From an uncultured Oscillospiraceae bacterium (lineage in GTDB: Bacteria > Bacillota_A > Clostridia > Oscillospirales > Oscillospiraceae), in the NCBI GenBank assembly GCA_910579155.1, contig CAJTTS010000018.1, positions 1 through 44,366 on the forward strand: a stretch of 44,366 nt of DNA, read 5' to 3'. The translations under genes were made by a program, and so were the position numbers. A model generated the notes under the pieces. The model did no database searches. It was given only the letters and a program-made list of their open reading frames with translations, and was not told the DNA's origin. The stretch's first letter is position 1; the number at the start of each line of letters is the position of its first letter. Shown piece by piece: positions 25,937-33,766 of the stretch.

Positions 25937-26212
25937 CGATGCTTGCTTACAATGGAGAGCCTGCTTTCCCCCGAAACCAGGCGCCGGTTTCCGGGTGCTG
26001 CCGCATAGAGACACGCTGCGTCCCTTTGGGGGCATACTCCAGCCGCGCCATGCGTGAGGCGGGCCGCCGGCTTGTTGCGGCCGGCCGCCAAAACTCCGGC
26101 GGGGACCCGGTTCAGACATCCCGGCCGTGGCATATGTTGGACTCGGGGGCGTTTTCTATCCCGCCCGCTGCGGCGCCGTGTGGGCGCGGACGACAGAGGA
26201 GGACCCAGCGCC
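25937..26212 (+). promoter_or_regulatory. Long GC-rich untranslated leader
   Basis: Between the leader ORF and the coiled-coil gene lie about 276 bases with several stems, for example GAAACC with GGTTTC (about 25973-25996) and a GGCGG-GCCGC arm with its GC-rich partner near 26057-26090. No terminator T-run and no recognised c-di-GMP, T-box, SAM or glycine riboswitch core was found. A 96-codon frame here overlaps the next start and looks non-coding. Confidence 0.4.
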
Positions 26213-26935
26213 ATGACAAATAAAGAGCTACAAAAACTCGGCCGCCGGGAGCTTCTACAGCTTCTGCTGGAGCAGGCAAAGGAAGCGGACCGGCTGAGCA
26301 AGCTGCTCAAGGAGACCGACAAGGAGCTCAAGGAACTGGAGGAGGGCTATGAGCGCCTGCGGGAGCGCTTGGACCAGAAGGACGCCCAGATCCGGGAGCT
26401 GAAGGATACCATTCAGACGGAGCGGGACAAAAAAGAGGCGGACCTGGCCGAGGTGGGCAGCATCGCCGAGGCGGCGCTGAAGCTCAACGGCGTGTTCGAC
26501 GCGGCGCAGCAGGCGGCGGAGCAGTATTTGCAGAGCGTGCGCGCCATGTACCCCCTGCCGCCGGGCGTGGAGCCGCCGCCCATGCCGGACCTGAGCCAGC
26601 TCCAGGCCCAGGCGTGGGCCAGAACCCAGGCTCAGCAGCCCCGGGGGTGGGCGCAACCCCAACAGCAGTCCTGGACGCCCGGCCAGCCCTGGGCGCAGCC
26701 CCAGGCCCAGGCGTGGACCCAGCCCCAGCCCCAACCTCAGGCGCAGACGTGGGCCTCTACGCCTCCGCCCGGTCCGGACCCGTACCAGTTCCCTTACGGG
26801 GAGCCCGTGGCGGGAGAGTATACCGGGGAAGAGGATTACCGGGCCCCGCGCCAGGGCAGCCGGAGCAGAACGCCCTTCGGGGGAAAGAAAGACGGCGGCA
26901 GGGGCAACCTGTTTTTCGGGTGGCAGCGCCGTTGA
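26213..26935 (+). CDS. Coiled-coil, Pro/Gln/Trp-repeat protein, unknown
   Basis: The 240 residues fall into three parts. Residues 1-85 form a long charged coiled coil (LGRRELLQLLLEQAKEADRL onward with heptad leucines). Residues 85-125 form a less charged helix (IAEAALKLNGVFDAAQQAAEQYL). Residues 130-200 are low complexity with recurrent AQ/PQ/AW words such as WAQPQ and AWTQPQ. The tail has PFGGKKDGGRGNLFFGW. There is no signal peptide or membrane span, so it should be cytoplasmic. I chose ATG 26213 because AGAGGAGGA precedes it; the longer upstream frame has none. As first gene of the pilus train it may organise the secretion or assembly site. That is inference only. Confidence 0.65.
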   Translation: MTNKELQKLGRRELLQLLLEQAKEADRLSKLLKETDKELKELEEGYERLRERLDQKDAQIRELKDTIQTERDKKEADLAEVGSIAEAALKLNGVFDAAQQAAEQYLQSVRAMYPLPPGVEPPPMPDLSQLQAQAWARTQAQQPRGWAQPQQQSWTPGQPWAQPQAQAWTQPQPQPQAQTWASTPPPGPDPYQFPYGEPVAGEYTGEEDYRAPRQGSRSRTPFGGKKDGGRGNLFFGWQRR

Positions 26936-26966
26936 GAACAAGGCAACGCCATGAAAGGTGACCCTT

Positions 26967-27587
26967 ATGAAGAAGGAAAAAGAAAAGGGAAAAAAGGGAA
27001 AGGAAGCGCCGCAGGCCAAGCCGCTGGAAATCCCCACCATTGAACAGCTTGAGGCGGAACTGGGCCGGGAGAAATACCGCTCGCGGTTCCGCCGGGTGAT
27101 GCGCAATACGGTTTACGCGCTGGTTACCGTAGCCGCTGCCGCCGTGCTGGTGGCCACGCTGTGGATGCCGGTGCTCCAGATCAGCGGCAACTCCATGACC
27201 CCCACCCTGTCCGGCGGGGAAGTGGTGGTGTCCCTGAAAGGGTCCAGCTTCCAGCCCGGCGATATCGTGGCGTTCTATTATGACAACAAGATCCTGGTGA
27301 AGCGGGTAATCGCGGGACCGGGCGATTGGGTGGATATTGACGAACAGGGGACGGTTTACGTCAATGAGCAGGAGCTTTACGAGCCGTACCTGGTGGAAAA
27401 AGCCTTGGGCGACTGCAACATCGAATTGCCCTATCAGGTCCCTGAGTCCAAGATTTTTGTGATGGGCGACCACCGCAGCGTGTCGGTGGATTCCCGGAAC
27501 ACCAGTTTGGGCTGTGTGGCATACGACCAGGTGGTCGGCAAGCTGATCGTGCGCGTGTGGCCCATTGACGCGTTCGGCATGGTATAG
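26967..27587 (+). CDS. lepB: Signal peptidase I
   Basis: Membrane-bound Ser/Lys endopeptidase that removes secretory signal peptides. The 206 residues have a Lys/Glu-rich cytoplasmic N-terminus, one membrane span at about 50-70, box B QISGNSMTPTL with catalytic S76, box D ILVKRVIAGPGD with catalytic K112, and box E VMGDHRSVSVDSR. ATG 26967 follows AAAGGTGA. It sits 31 bases after the coiled-coil gene and 62 before the giant adhesin. Signal peptidases inside sortase pilus loci are often dedicated to pilus subunits, so a local role is likely; a general housekeeping role is not excluded. Confidence 0.93.
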   Translation: MKKEKEKGKKGKEAPQAKPLEIPTIEQLEAELGREKYRSRFRRVMRNTVYALVTVAAAAVLVATLWMPVLQISGNSMTPTLSGGEVVVSLKGSSFQPGDIVAFYYDNKILVKRVIAGPGDWVDIDEQGTVYVNEQELYEPYLVEKALGDCNIELPYQVPESKIFVMGDHRSVSVDSRNTSLGCVAYDQVVGKLIVRVWPIDAFGMV

Positions 27588-27649
27588 GTTTCAGGCCGTG
27601 GAGACGGCCAAACGAGATAGATACCCTGGGAAAAGGAGGGTACGGAGCG

Positions 27650-30600
27650 ATGGAAAAAAACTTGACCAGAGACGTCCAACGTCTTCTGGATTCCCGGCAC
27701 CAGGATAAGCGCCGGGGCAAGGTGTTGCAATGCCTGGCGGTTCTGGTGGTGGTGGTAACCGTCTCCGCGCTGGCCATGCCCGCGCTTACGCTGTCCAACG
27801 AGGTTGTATGCGGGATGGAAGAGCATATCCACACCGAGGAATGTTGGAGCGAGGAGTGGATCACGCCCCAGCCGGCGCTGGCGTGCGAGGCTGGGCTGGC
27901 CGGGATGACGCTGATCCATACGCACAACGAATATTGCTACGACGCGGTGGGAAACCTGATCTGCACGCTTCCCGAGCTGGAGTTCCACGCCCACGGGGCG
28001 GAGTGCTACCAGGAGCGGCGGGAGCTGATCTGCCAGGAGCCCCAGAGCCTGGGCCACACCCACAACGCCTCCTGCTACGCCTACGACAAGGGCGGGGTAA
28101 TCTGCGGCCTGGAAGAGGGCGGCGGCCACGCCCACACTGAGGAGTGCTACCCCCTGGAGCGGGTGGCGGAGCCCCAATGCGGTATGGAGGAGTCCGACGA
28201 CGTGCTGGACGAGGCGGGCAACGCGATTCAGCCGGGGCACCATCATAGCGAGGCGTGCTACATGCAGCGGGTGTTCCAAAAGCTCAGGTCTGAGCACGAG
28301 GAAACCGAGGATGTGTTGGACGAGGAGGGCAACGTGGTCGCCCCGGGCCACCGCCACACCGCCGAGTGCTGGATGACCGAGGATGAACTGGTAGTCTGCG
28401 GCCAGAGGGAAGGCCAAGGCCATACTCACAGCAAGGACTGCTTCGAGTGGATTTCCCGCCTCGTCTGTTTGGAGGAGGAGTGTCCTGCGGGCCACGTCCA
28501 CGATGACAATTGTTACAATATCACCCAGGTCCTGAGCTGCCAAAAGAAGGAAGTGACGGTCCACACCCACACGGAGGCCTGCTATGACGAGAACGGGACG
28601 CTGACCTGCGGCAAGCCCGAGATTGGAGAGCACCAGCACACCGCCGCCTGTCTGGCCACGGTGGTGGGCGAACCGGAACTGGTCCGGGTACTTGCCTGCG
28701 GCCAGGAGGAGCACACCCATAATGACACCTGCTATCTGGAGACCGGGACGGAGGAGCAGACGGTATACTACTGCGGCCATGAGGAGCACATCCACACTGC
28801 GGAGTGCTATTTTGAGTCCGGGGCGTTGAAGGACACCCAAGAGGAGCACATACACGACCTGATGTGCCTGGAGCCACGCCCGGAGGAGACCGGGGAGCCC
28901 GAGCCTTCGGAAGATCCGGCGGCTACGGAGGAACCGGGCGCTACGGAAGACCCTGGGGCCTCGGAGGATCCGGAGGAGTCCGAAGCCCCGGCCGAAGAGG
29001 AGAAGATCACGGGAATCACACTGGAAGATTATCCCTATACCTATGAGAGCGAAACGTTTACCGTGACCTATCACATCACCGGATACGCCTGGCTGACGGA
29101 TGAGGAGATTCAGCCCGCCGCTGAACCGCTGGGAGCGCCGTATGTGGAGCCTGTTGTCTACGATGACGGCAACGGCCAGCGGGAGATCATGCTGGGCGAT
29201 ATTGAGGTGCCGCTCTCATTCAAACCCGTATTCCAGAGCATGGCGGCCTATCTGGATAGCGACCCGGACAGCAATCAGCCGCCAGAAGATGCGCAAAATG
29301 AAAATCTGGACAGCAACCAGCCGCCCATAACCGTGGGTGACGGCGCTTCGGGATCAGATACTGATCCCGAAGGGAGTGCTGTCATAGACAGCACTCCAAT
29401 CCCAACTACCATCCCTGAATGGACCCTCACGCCGGAGACGGTTCCTGTGCCGGAGGAAACTCCGGAGCCTATGGTTGAACCGGCAGACGGCCCCGCCGCC
29501 GACCAGGTTGAGTTGGGGACGGTGGAGGTCCATGTGTCGGAAATCTTCTCCGGCGAGGAGTACGACGCCGTCGTGGAGCAGATGGAGAAAACCCTGGAAG
29601 AGGACATGGTGGTCCTCCCGTTGCAGGTTTTGCAGATGTCGCTCAGTGTGGATGGGCGGCTGCTGGACCTGTCGGAGTGCAAGGTTACCGCCACGGTGCA
29701 GCCCAACCGGGAAGTCAAGGAACTGGTGAGCGACGCGAACGTCAGCCCCGCGTCCGACAACGACTCCGGGGCCGGGGAAGAGGAGTTCTCCTTCTACGTC
29801 TTCACCGGGGAGAGCTCGGGAAGCGCCACCTTCTCCCTGGAGCCGGAAGCGGACACGGCGGAAAGCGAGATCGACAGCTTCACGGTGGAGCTGCACAGCA
29901 TGGGCACCAAAGCGTCGATGGGGCGGGCCGTTACCTATAAGGTGAACCCCAGCTTCCTGGTGCAGTTTTACGCCAATCTGAATATTCCGGACCAGAGCGA
30001 TAGCGGAACGCTGCCCTTCATTGATACCAGCGGCAAGACAATGCCGGTAAACGGGTCTATGAGTCCAAAGCTCACCTTCCTGAATCTGGGTGAGTCGGGG
30101 AATGTCGAGTTCAAGGATGTGCCGACGGAAATCTACAAGGAGGAGAAGCGGGAATTCAACCCCAAGCTGGGCGATGAGCTGAATGTGGATTACCTGAACA
30201 GCCTGAGAAATAACGAGCACTACGCGGTCAAGGAGCTGTGGGTGCTGAAGGCCGGGAAGGACCCCGCCAGCACGGATAAAGCGGATTGGGACGTCTACAG
30301 CTCCGGGGCTAACCTGGCGTTTACCAACAACCCGGACCGGGCCGGACAGACGAGCGAGGACGGCAAAACCTACATCGTCATTGACCAGGAGGTGAACGGC
30401 GAGCCCACCACGGTAATCCGGTTGGTGTACGATATCGTAAGGACGAACGAGTCTTTGCCTGCCACGTTCTATGACTACGACATCTCCAACGGGGAGAGAA
30501 ATGGGAATTTAATAAAGACCGCGCACTACGGCATCAACACGTATCCGAAGGGGGCGGCTAACGGGCGGTTCGCATTTGGAAACTCAAACGCGGGAACGGA

Positions 30601-32038
30601 CTTCGGAAACGATATTTGGAATGGCGCCCTGCTCAACAAGGCGAACGATGGAAATATATATATCAATGGCAATAAGGTGTCGAGCGGAACTTCCGCCACC
30701 TATGGGAGCCTGACCTTCGGATTGGTCCAGGGCCTGACGGGTGATTCTGGCGACGTTGTGTTCAGCAGCGGCATCACCGGCCCGTCCCTCGGCCTGTTCG
30801 GCGGCACGAGCGGGACAGGAAAGACGATCTATTCCGGACACGAGCTGAATTTTAATCGTGACGGCGACACCTATACCCTGTCCTCTGTCACGGGCACAAG
30901 TACCGGAAACTTGGCGACATTCCAGAGTATGCCTAAATGGGGAGGCGGAAAAATCTACTACAACAACTTCTGGCCCATGGATGGGAAAACCGGCATTGAT
31001 CCCAAATTCGGCGGGGCGACGAAGTTGCAGAGTGCCGATGATAACTGGGGAAGAACCGGGGATATGCCCAACAGCGACGACGGAACGGACCACAACGCCT
31101 ACTTCGGCATGCACTACAGCGTGAAGTTCAATGTGACGGCGGAATACGTGGGGCCTCTGGAGTACTACTTCTACGGCGACGACGACATGTGGGTGTTTCT
31201 GGACGGCGAGCTGGTGTGCGACATCGGCGGCGTTCACTCCTCCGTGGGCGAGTACGCCAACCTGTGGGACTACATTGAGATGGGCAAGACGGCCAAGGAG
31301 GCCAGGCTGGACCACGGCACCAGCTCCCACACCTTAGATATCTTCTACACCGAGCGCGGCGCGTCCGGCTCCACCTGCTGGATGCAGTTCACCCTGCCCG
31401 AGATCAGCAGGGTCTATAACTCGCCCTATTATCCCGATCTGGCGGGGCTGACCATCGAAAAGAAGGTGGAGGGCGCCAAGCCGGAGCTGGCGGAGGCGGA
31501 GTTCCCCTTTGAACTCCGGTTGGGCGGTATCGTTAACAAGTACGCTTTCAAGTTCCTAGACGCCGCCGGAAACGAGCTGGCGGATAAGGTCATGAAGGAT
31601 AGCGGCGGAAACACGGTGACGGAGATCAGCTCCGGATCCTACCGCTTTACCTTGAAGGACGGTGAGCGGCTGGAGGTCATAGGACTGCCCATTGGGGCGG
31701 AGTACCAGGTGACGGAGCTGGCGGGCTTCACCGCAGGCGGCGAGGCGTATGCCAGCGACGGCATCAAGACCACGGTGGAGAGCACCAACCCCAATGACAC
31801 CACAGGGAACCTGGTGGCCCAGGGCGTAATCACGGGGCAATTTGTAACGAACCCGGATACAGGCGAGGTGCAGGACAAGGTGCAAGCCGTAACGATCACC
31901 TATACCAACGCCTTCACCTACGTGCTGCCCTCCACCGGCGGGGCCGGGATGTATACGATGGCGGGGCTGCCGCTGACGGCGGCGCTGTTCTGCCTGGTGT
32001 ATAAAAAGAAGTCCTGTGGAGAGGGGGCGAGGCCGTGA
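27650..32038 (+). CDS. Giant LPxTG surface adhesin with HxHxxxC repeats and fibro-slime-like domain
   Basis: A 1462-residue cell-wall protein, probable pilus tip or adhesin. Residues 1-45 form a long basic n-region and hydrophobic core of a signal peptide. Residues 54-406 carry fourteen HxHxxxC motifs, usually followed by Tyr, interleaved with further Cys. Residues 407-450 are Glu/Pro/Thr/Ser-rich. Two beta-rich regions follow (about 450-900) with an acidic Pro-rich linker between them. Residues about 1150-1230 match fibro-slime/PA14-like folds (YYFYGDDDMWVFLDGELVCDIGG). A pilin-type isopeptide-like domain starts at about 1265 (LTIEKKVEG). The LPSTG sorting signal is at 1426-1430, followed by a hydrophobic span and basic tail. 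ATG 27650 has AAAAGGAGGG nine bases ahead. Ligand unknown. Confidence 0.85.
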   Translation: MEKNLTRDVQRLLDSRHQDKRRGKVLQCLAVLVVVVTVSALAMPALTLSNEVVCGMEEHIHTEECWSEEWITPQPALACEAGLAGMTLIHTHNEYCYDAVGNLICTLPELEFHAHGAECYQERRELICQEPQSLGHTHNASCYAYDKGGVICGLEEGGGHAHTEECYPLERVAEPQCGMEESDDVLDEAGNAIQPGHHHSEACYMQRVFQKLRSEHEETEDVLDEEGNVVAPGHRHTAECWMTEDELVVCGQREGQGHTHSKDCFEWISRLVCLEEECPAGHVHDDNCYNITQVLSCQKKEVTVHTHTEACYDENGTLTCGKPEIGEHQHTAACLATVVGEPELVRVLACGQEEHTHNDTCYLETGTEEQTVYYCGHEEHIHTAECYFESGALKDTQEEHIHDLMCLEPRPEETGEPEPSEDPAATEEPGATEDPGASEDPEESEAPAEEEKITGITLEDYPYTYESETFTVTYHITGYAWLTDEEIQPAAEPLGAPYVEPVVYDDGNGQREIMLGDIEVPLSFKPVFQSMAAYLDSDPDSNQPPEDAQNENLDSNQPPITVGDGASGSDTDPEGSAVIDSTPIPTTIPEWTLTPETVPVPEETPEPMVEPADGPAADQVELGTVEVHVSEIFSGEEYDAVVEQMEKTLEEDMVVLPLQVLQMSLSVDGRLLDLSECKVTATVQPNREVKELVSDANVSPASDNDSGAGEEEFSFYVFTGESSGSATFSLEPEADTAESEIDSFTVELHSMGTKASMGRAVTYKVNPSFLVQFYANLNIPDQSDSGTLPFIDTSGKTMPVNGSMSPKLTFLNLGESGNVEFKDVPTEIYKEEKREFNPKLGDELNVDYLNSLRNNEHYAVKELWVLKAGKDPASTDKADWDVYSSGANLAFTNNPDRAGQTSEDGKTYIVIDQEVNGEPTTVIRLVYDIVRTNESLPATFYDYDISNGERNGNLIKTAHYGINTYPKGAANGRFAFGNSNAGTDFGNDIWNGALLNKANDGNIYINGNKVSSGTSATYGSLTFGLVQGLTGDSGDVVFSSGITGPSLGLFGGTSGTGKTIYSGHELNFNRDGDTYTLSSVTGTSTGNLATFQSMPKWGGGKIYYNNFWPMDGKTGIDPKFGGATKLQSADDNWGRTGDMPNSDDGTDHNAYFGMHYSVKFNVTAEYVGPLEYYFYGDDDMWVFLDGELVCDIGGVHSSVGEYANLWDYIEMGKTAKEARLDHGTSSHTLDIFYTERGASGSTCWMQFTLPEISRVYNSPYYPDLAGLTIEKKVEGAKPELAEAEFPFELRLGGIVNKYAFKFLDAAGNELADKVMKDSGGNTVTEISSGSYRFTLKDGERLEVIGLPIGAEYQVTELAGFTAGGEAYASDGIKTTVESTNPNDTTGNLVAQGVITGQFVTNPDTGEVQDKVQAVTITYTNAFTYVLPSTGGAGMYTMAGLPLTAALFCLVYKKKSCGEGARP
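27824..28867 (+). repeat. Fourteen HxHxxxC motifs (adhesin residues 59-406)
   Basis: Copies read, in order: HIHTEEC, HTHNEYC, HAHGAEC, HTHNASC, HAHTEEC, HHHSEAC, HRHTAEC, HTHSKDC, HVHDDNC, HTHTEAC, HQHTAAC, HTHNDTC, HIHTAEC, HIHDLMC. Most are preceded by a Cys in a short C-G/x-x-E-E context, so each unit offers C-HxH-C ligands. The DNA is diverged between copies, so this is an old protein repeat rather than recent tandem DNA expansion. Confidence 0.9.
29346..29397 (+). repeat. Two abutting perfect palindromes inside the adhesin gene
   Basis: CTTCGGGATCAG (29346-29357), loop ATA, CTGATCCCGAAG (29361-29372), then directly GGAGTGCTGTC (29373-29383), loop ATA, GACAGCACTCC (29387-29397). Arms are 12 and 11 bp without mismatch, with the same three-base loop, and the two hairpins touch. 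They encode the Asp/Ser/Pro linker near residues 566-583. Confidence 0.95.
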
Positions 32039-32105
32039 AAGACGTCTCCCCCGCTCCGCCCCCCGCAAACAAAATCAAGCGAGAGATTGAAAGGAGTTAT
32101 AAACG

Positions 32106-33677
32106 ATGAAACATTTGAAGAAGTTGGCCGGCGTCCTGCTGGCCCTGGTCATGGTGATGGCCCTGGGCGCGCCGGCGTTCGCCTCGGACGCACCCGCCGC
32201 GCCCGACGGCGATCCCTCCTCATGGGATGGCAAAAATCCTGTTGAGGTGAAGGGTACCATCACAGTGACCAACGCCGTGGAGGGCGCCACCTCCAAGCTG
32301 TACCGGATCTTCGACTTGGTGGAGTACAACCGGGATACCAACGCCTTCCTCTACAAGATCAACGAAAATTGGGGAGGCTTTTTCGCCGATCCCGCCACTG
32401 ACGCCGCCTCCGGTCGGAACTATGTGGACATTGATGAGGACGGCTATGTGACCTGGAAGAACAACGCAGACGTCAAGGCGTTTGCGAAAGCCGCTCTGGA
32501 CTGGGCCGATGCCAATGGTGTGAACCCGGTGGGCAGCAAGGTAGCCAACTCGGATAACGGCACGAATAAGGTGGAAGAGGAGGGCAAGCTCCCGACCTGG
32601 ACCCTGACCTTTACTGACCTGCCTCTGGGCTACTACCTGTTGAACTCCTCCGACGGCGCTGTTTGCAGCCTGAACACCGCCGCGCCCAACGTGACCATTG
32701 AGAACAAAAACCCGCAGTCCGTCATTGAGAAAAAGCCGGTAGATACCAGCACCATGGTGGGCAAGGTTCTTGAGTTTAATACTGAGTTCAAGGCGTACCC
32801 CACCGGCATCCAATATAAAGTGACCGATACGATCCGGAAGGGCTTGTCCTTTAGTGATGAGCAGTTTAAGGCTATGACGATTACAGTGGGCGAAACTAAG
32901 TATGAGGGCACTGAGGCAATTATTGCGGCCGGGATTACAGTGACAAAGACTGATGCCGGTTTTGAGGTCAATTTCCCCAAGGAATATGTAGCCAACCTGC
33001 TTGAAGACGGTGTGGATATTGTCATTCACTATGAAATGACCGTGACCGCAGAGGGCGTTACGGTTGTTGAGAATGACGCGACCTTGAACTACGGCGAGGA
33101 CTTTGAGGTGACGGACGACTCTAAGGCTGAGGTTCCCACCTACTGCTTCAATCTGGTGAAGCTGAACGGCAACAGCATGAAGCAGATCGAGGGCGCGAAG
33201 TTCAAGTTGTATGACAGTGAGACGGGCGCCGATCCCATCTGGCTGATTAAGGAGGATGGCACCGCGCATGAGGGCGATGACGCGCATGACTACCAGTACC
33301 GCGTGGCCACCCAGCAGGAAATTGATGATCAGGCCGAAGGCCTTACGGACACGATTGAGGCCGGCAATGTGGTGGTGGCTGGTCTGAAAGCGGGCACCTA
33401 TTGGCTGGAGGAGACCGAGCCTCCCGCCGGCTATAACCCCATTGATGGCCGACAGAGTTTCACGATTGTAGATGCCGACCTCATGTCCAATGCCGCGAAT
33501 GCAGATGGGACGTTCGATGCGGACACCGGCGTGAAGGTGCTCAACAAGACCGGCTCCCTGCTCCCCAGCACCGGCGGCATCGGCACCACGCTCTTCTACG
33601 TAGTGGGCGGCGTGCTGGTTCTGGGCGCGGTGGTCCTGCTGATTACCAAGCGCCGCACCAGCGTTGACGACGAGTAA
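32106..33677 (+). CDS. SpaA-type backbone pilin with LPSTG signal
   Basis: A 523-residue secreted subunit. It has a signal peptide (1-28, LAGVLLALVMVMALGAPAFA), an N-terminal pilin domain (EVKGTITVTNAVEGATSKLYRIFDLVE), a middle D2-type region (about 215-330, beginning VIEKKPVDTSTMVGKVLEFNTEF), and a C-terminal Cna-B/SpaA domain with the E-box YWLEETEPPAGYNP. LPSTG at 486-490 is followed by a membrane span and basic tail. The E-box glutamate supports intramolecular isopeptide bonds. A canonical YPK pilin lysine is not clear; the K in EFKAYPTG is the nearest resemblance. ATG 32106 follows GAAAGGAG. Being directly upstream of srtC makes it the likely shaft subunit. Confidence 0.88.
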   Translation: MKHLKKLAGVLLALVMVMALGAPAFASDAPAAPDGDPSSWDGKNPVEVKGTITVTNAVEGATSKLYRIFDLVEYNRDTNAFLYKINENWGGFFADPATDAASGRNYVDIDEDGYVTWKNNADVKAFAKAALDWADANGVNPVGSKVANSDNGTNKVEEEGKLPTWTLTFTDLPLGYYLLNSSDGAVCSLNTAAPNVTIENKNPQSVIEKKPVDTSTMVGKVLEFNTEFKAYPTGIQYKVTDTIRKGLSFSDEQFKAMTITVGETKYEGTEAIIAAGITVTKTDAGFEVNFPKEYVANLLEDGVDIVIHYEMTVTAEGVTVVENDATLNYGEDFEVTDDSKAEVPTYCFNLVKLNGNSMKQIEGAKFKLYDSETGADPIWLIKEDGTAHEGDDAHDYQYRVATQQEIDDQAEGLTDTIEAGNVVVAGLKAGTYWLEETEPPAGYNPIDGRQSFTIVDADLMSNAANADGTFDADTGVKVLNKTGSLLPSTGGIGTTLFYVVGGVLVLGAVVLLITKRRTSVDDE

Positions 33678-33692
33678 ACAATATTGTACAAT
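33664..33692 (+). promoter_or_regulatory. Internal promoter for srtC and downstream genes
   Basis: TTGACG (33664-33669), 17 bases, TACAAT (33687-33692). The -35 box lies in the last codons of the pilin gene. Initiation near 33699 gives a leader of about 67 bases that contains the hairpin at 33717-33753. Confidence 0.65.
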
Positions 33693-33716
33693 TAAGACAT
33701 AGCAAAGCATCCCGTG

Positions 33717-33753
33717 CTCCGCCGCGCCGCGGGAGTACCGCGGCGCGGCGGAG
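33717..33753 (+). promoter_or_regulatory. 16-bp GC hairpin overlapping the srtC ribosome binding site
   Basis: CTCCGCCGCGCCGCGG pairs perfectly with CCGCGGCGCGGCGGAG around GAGTA. The 3' arm ends in the first bases of the GGAGGAG that serves srtC (ATG 33767), so the stem would bury part of the site. It has no T-run, so translational control or mRNA protection is likelier than termination. Confidence 0.7.
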
Positions 33754-33766
33754 GAGATGAGACTGT

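Noticed and set aside
25847..26212. c-di-GMP or other known riboswitch in the long pilus leader
   Set aside because: The conserved GEMM core words and T-box, SAM or glycine riboswitch cores were looked for by eye and not found; a covariance search would be decisive.
25933..26223. 96-codon frame overlapping the leader ORF and the start of the coiled-coil gene
   Set aside because: No ribosome binding site, Arg/Pro/Gly-biased composition, and it overlaps a gene with a clear start.
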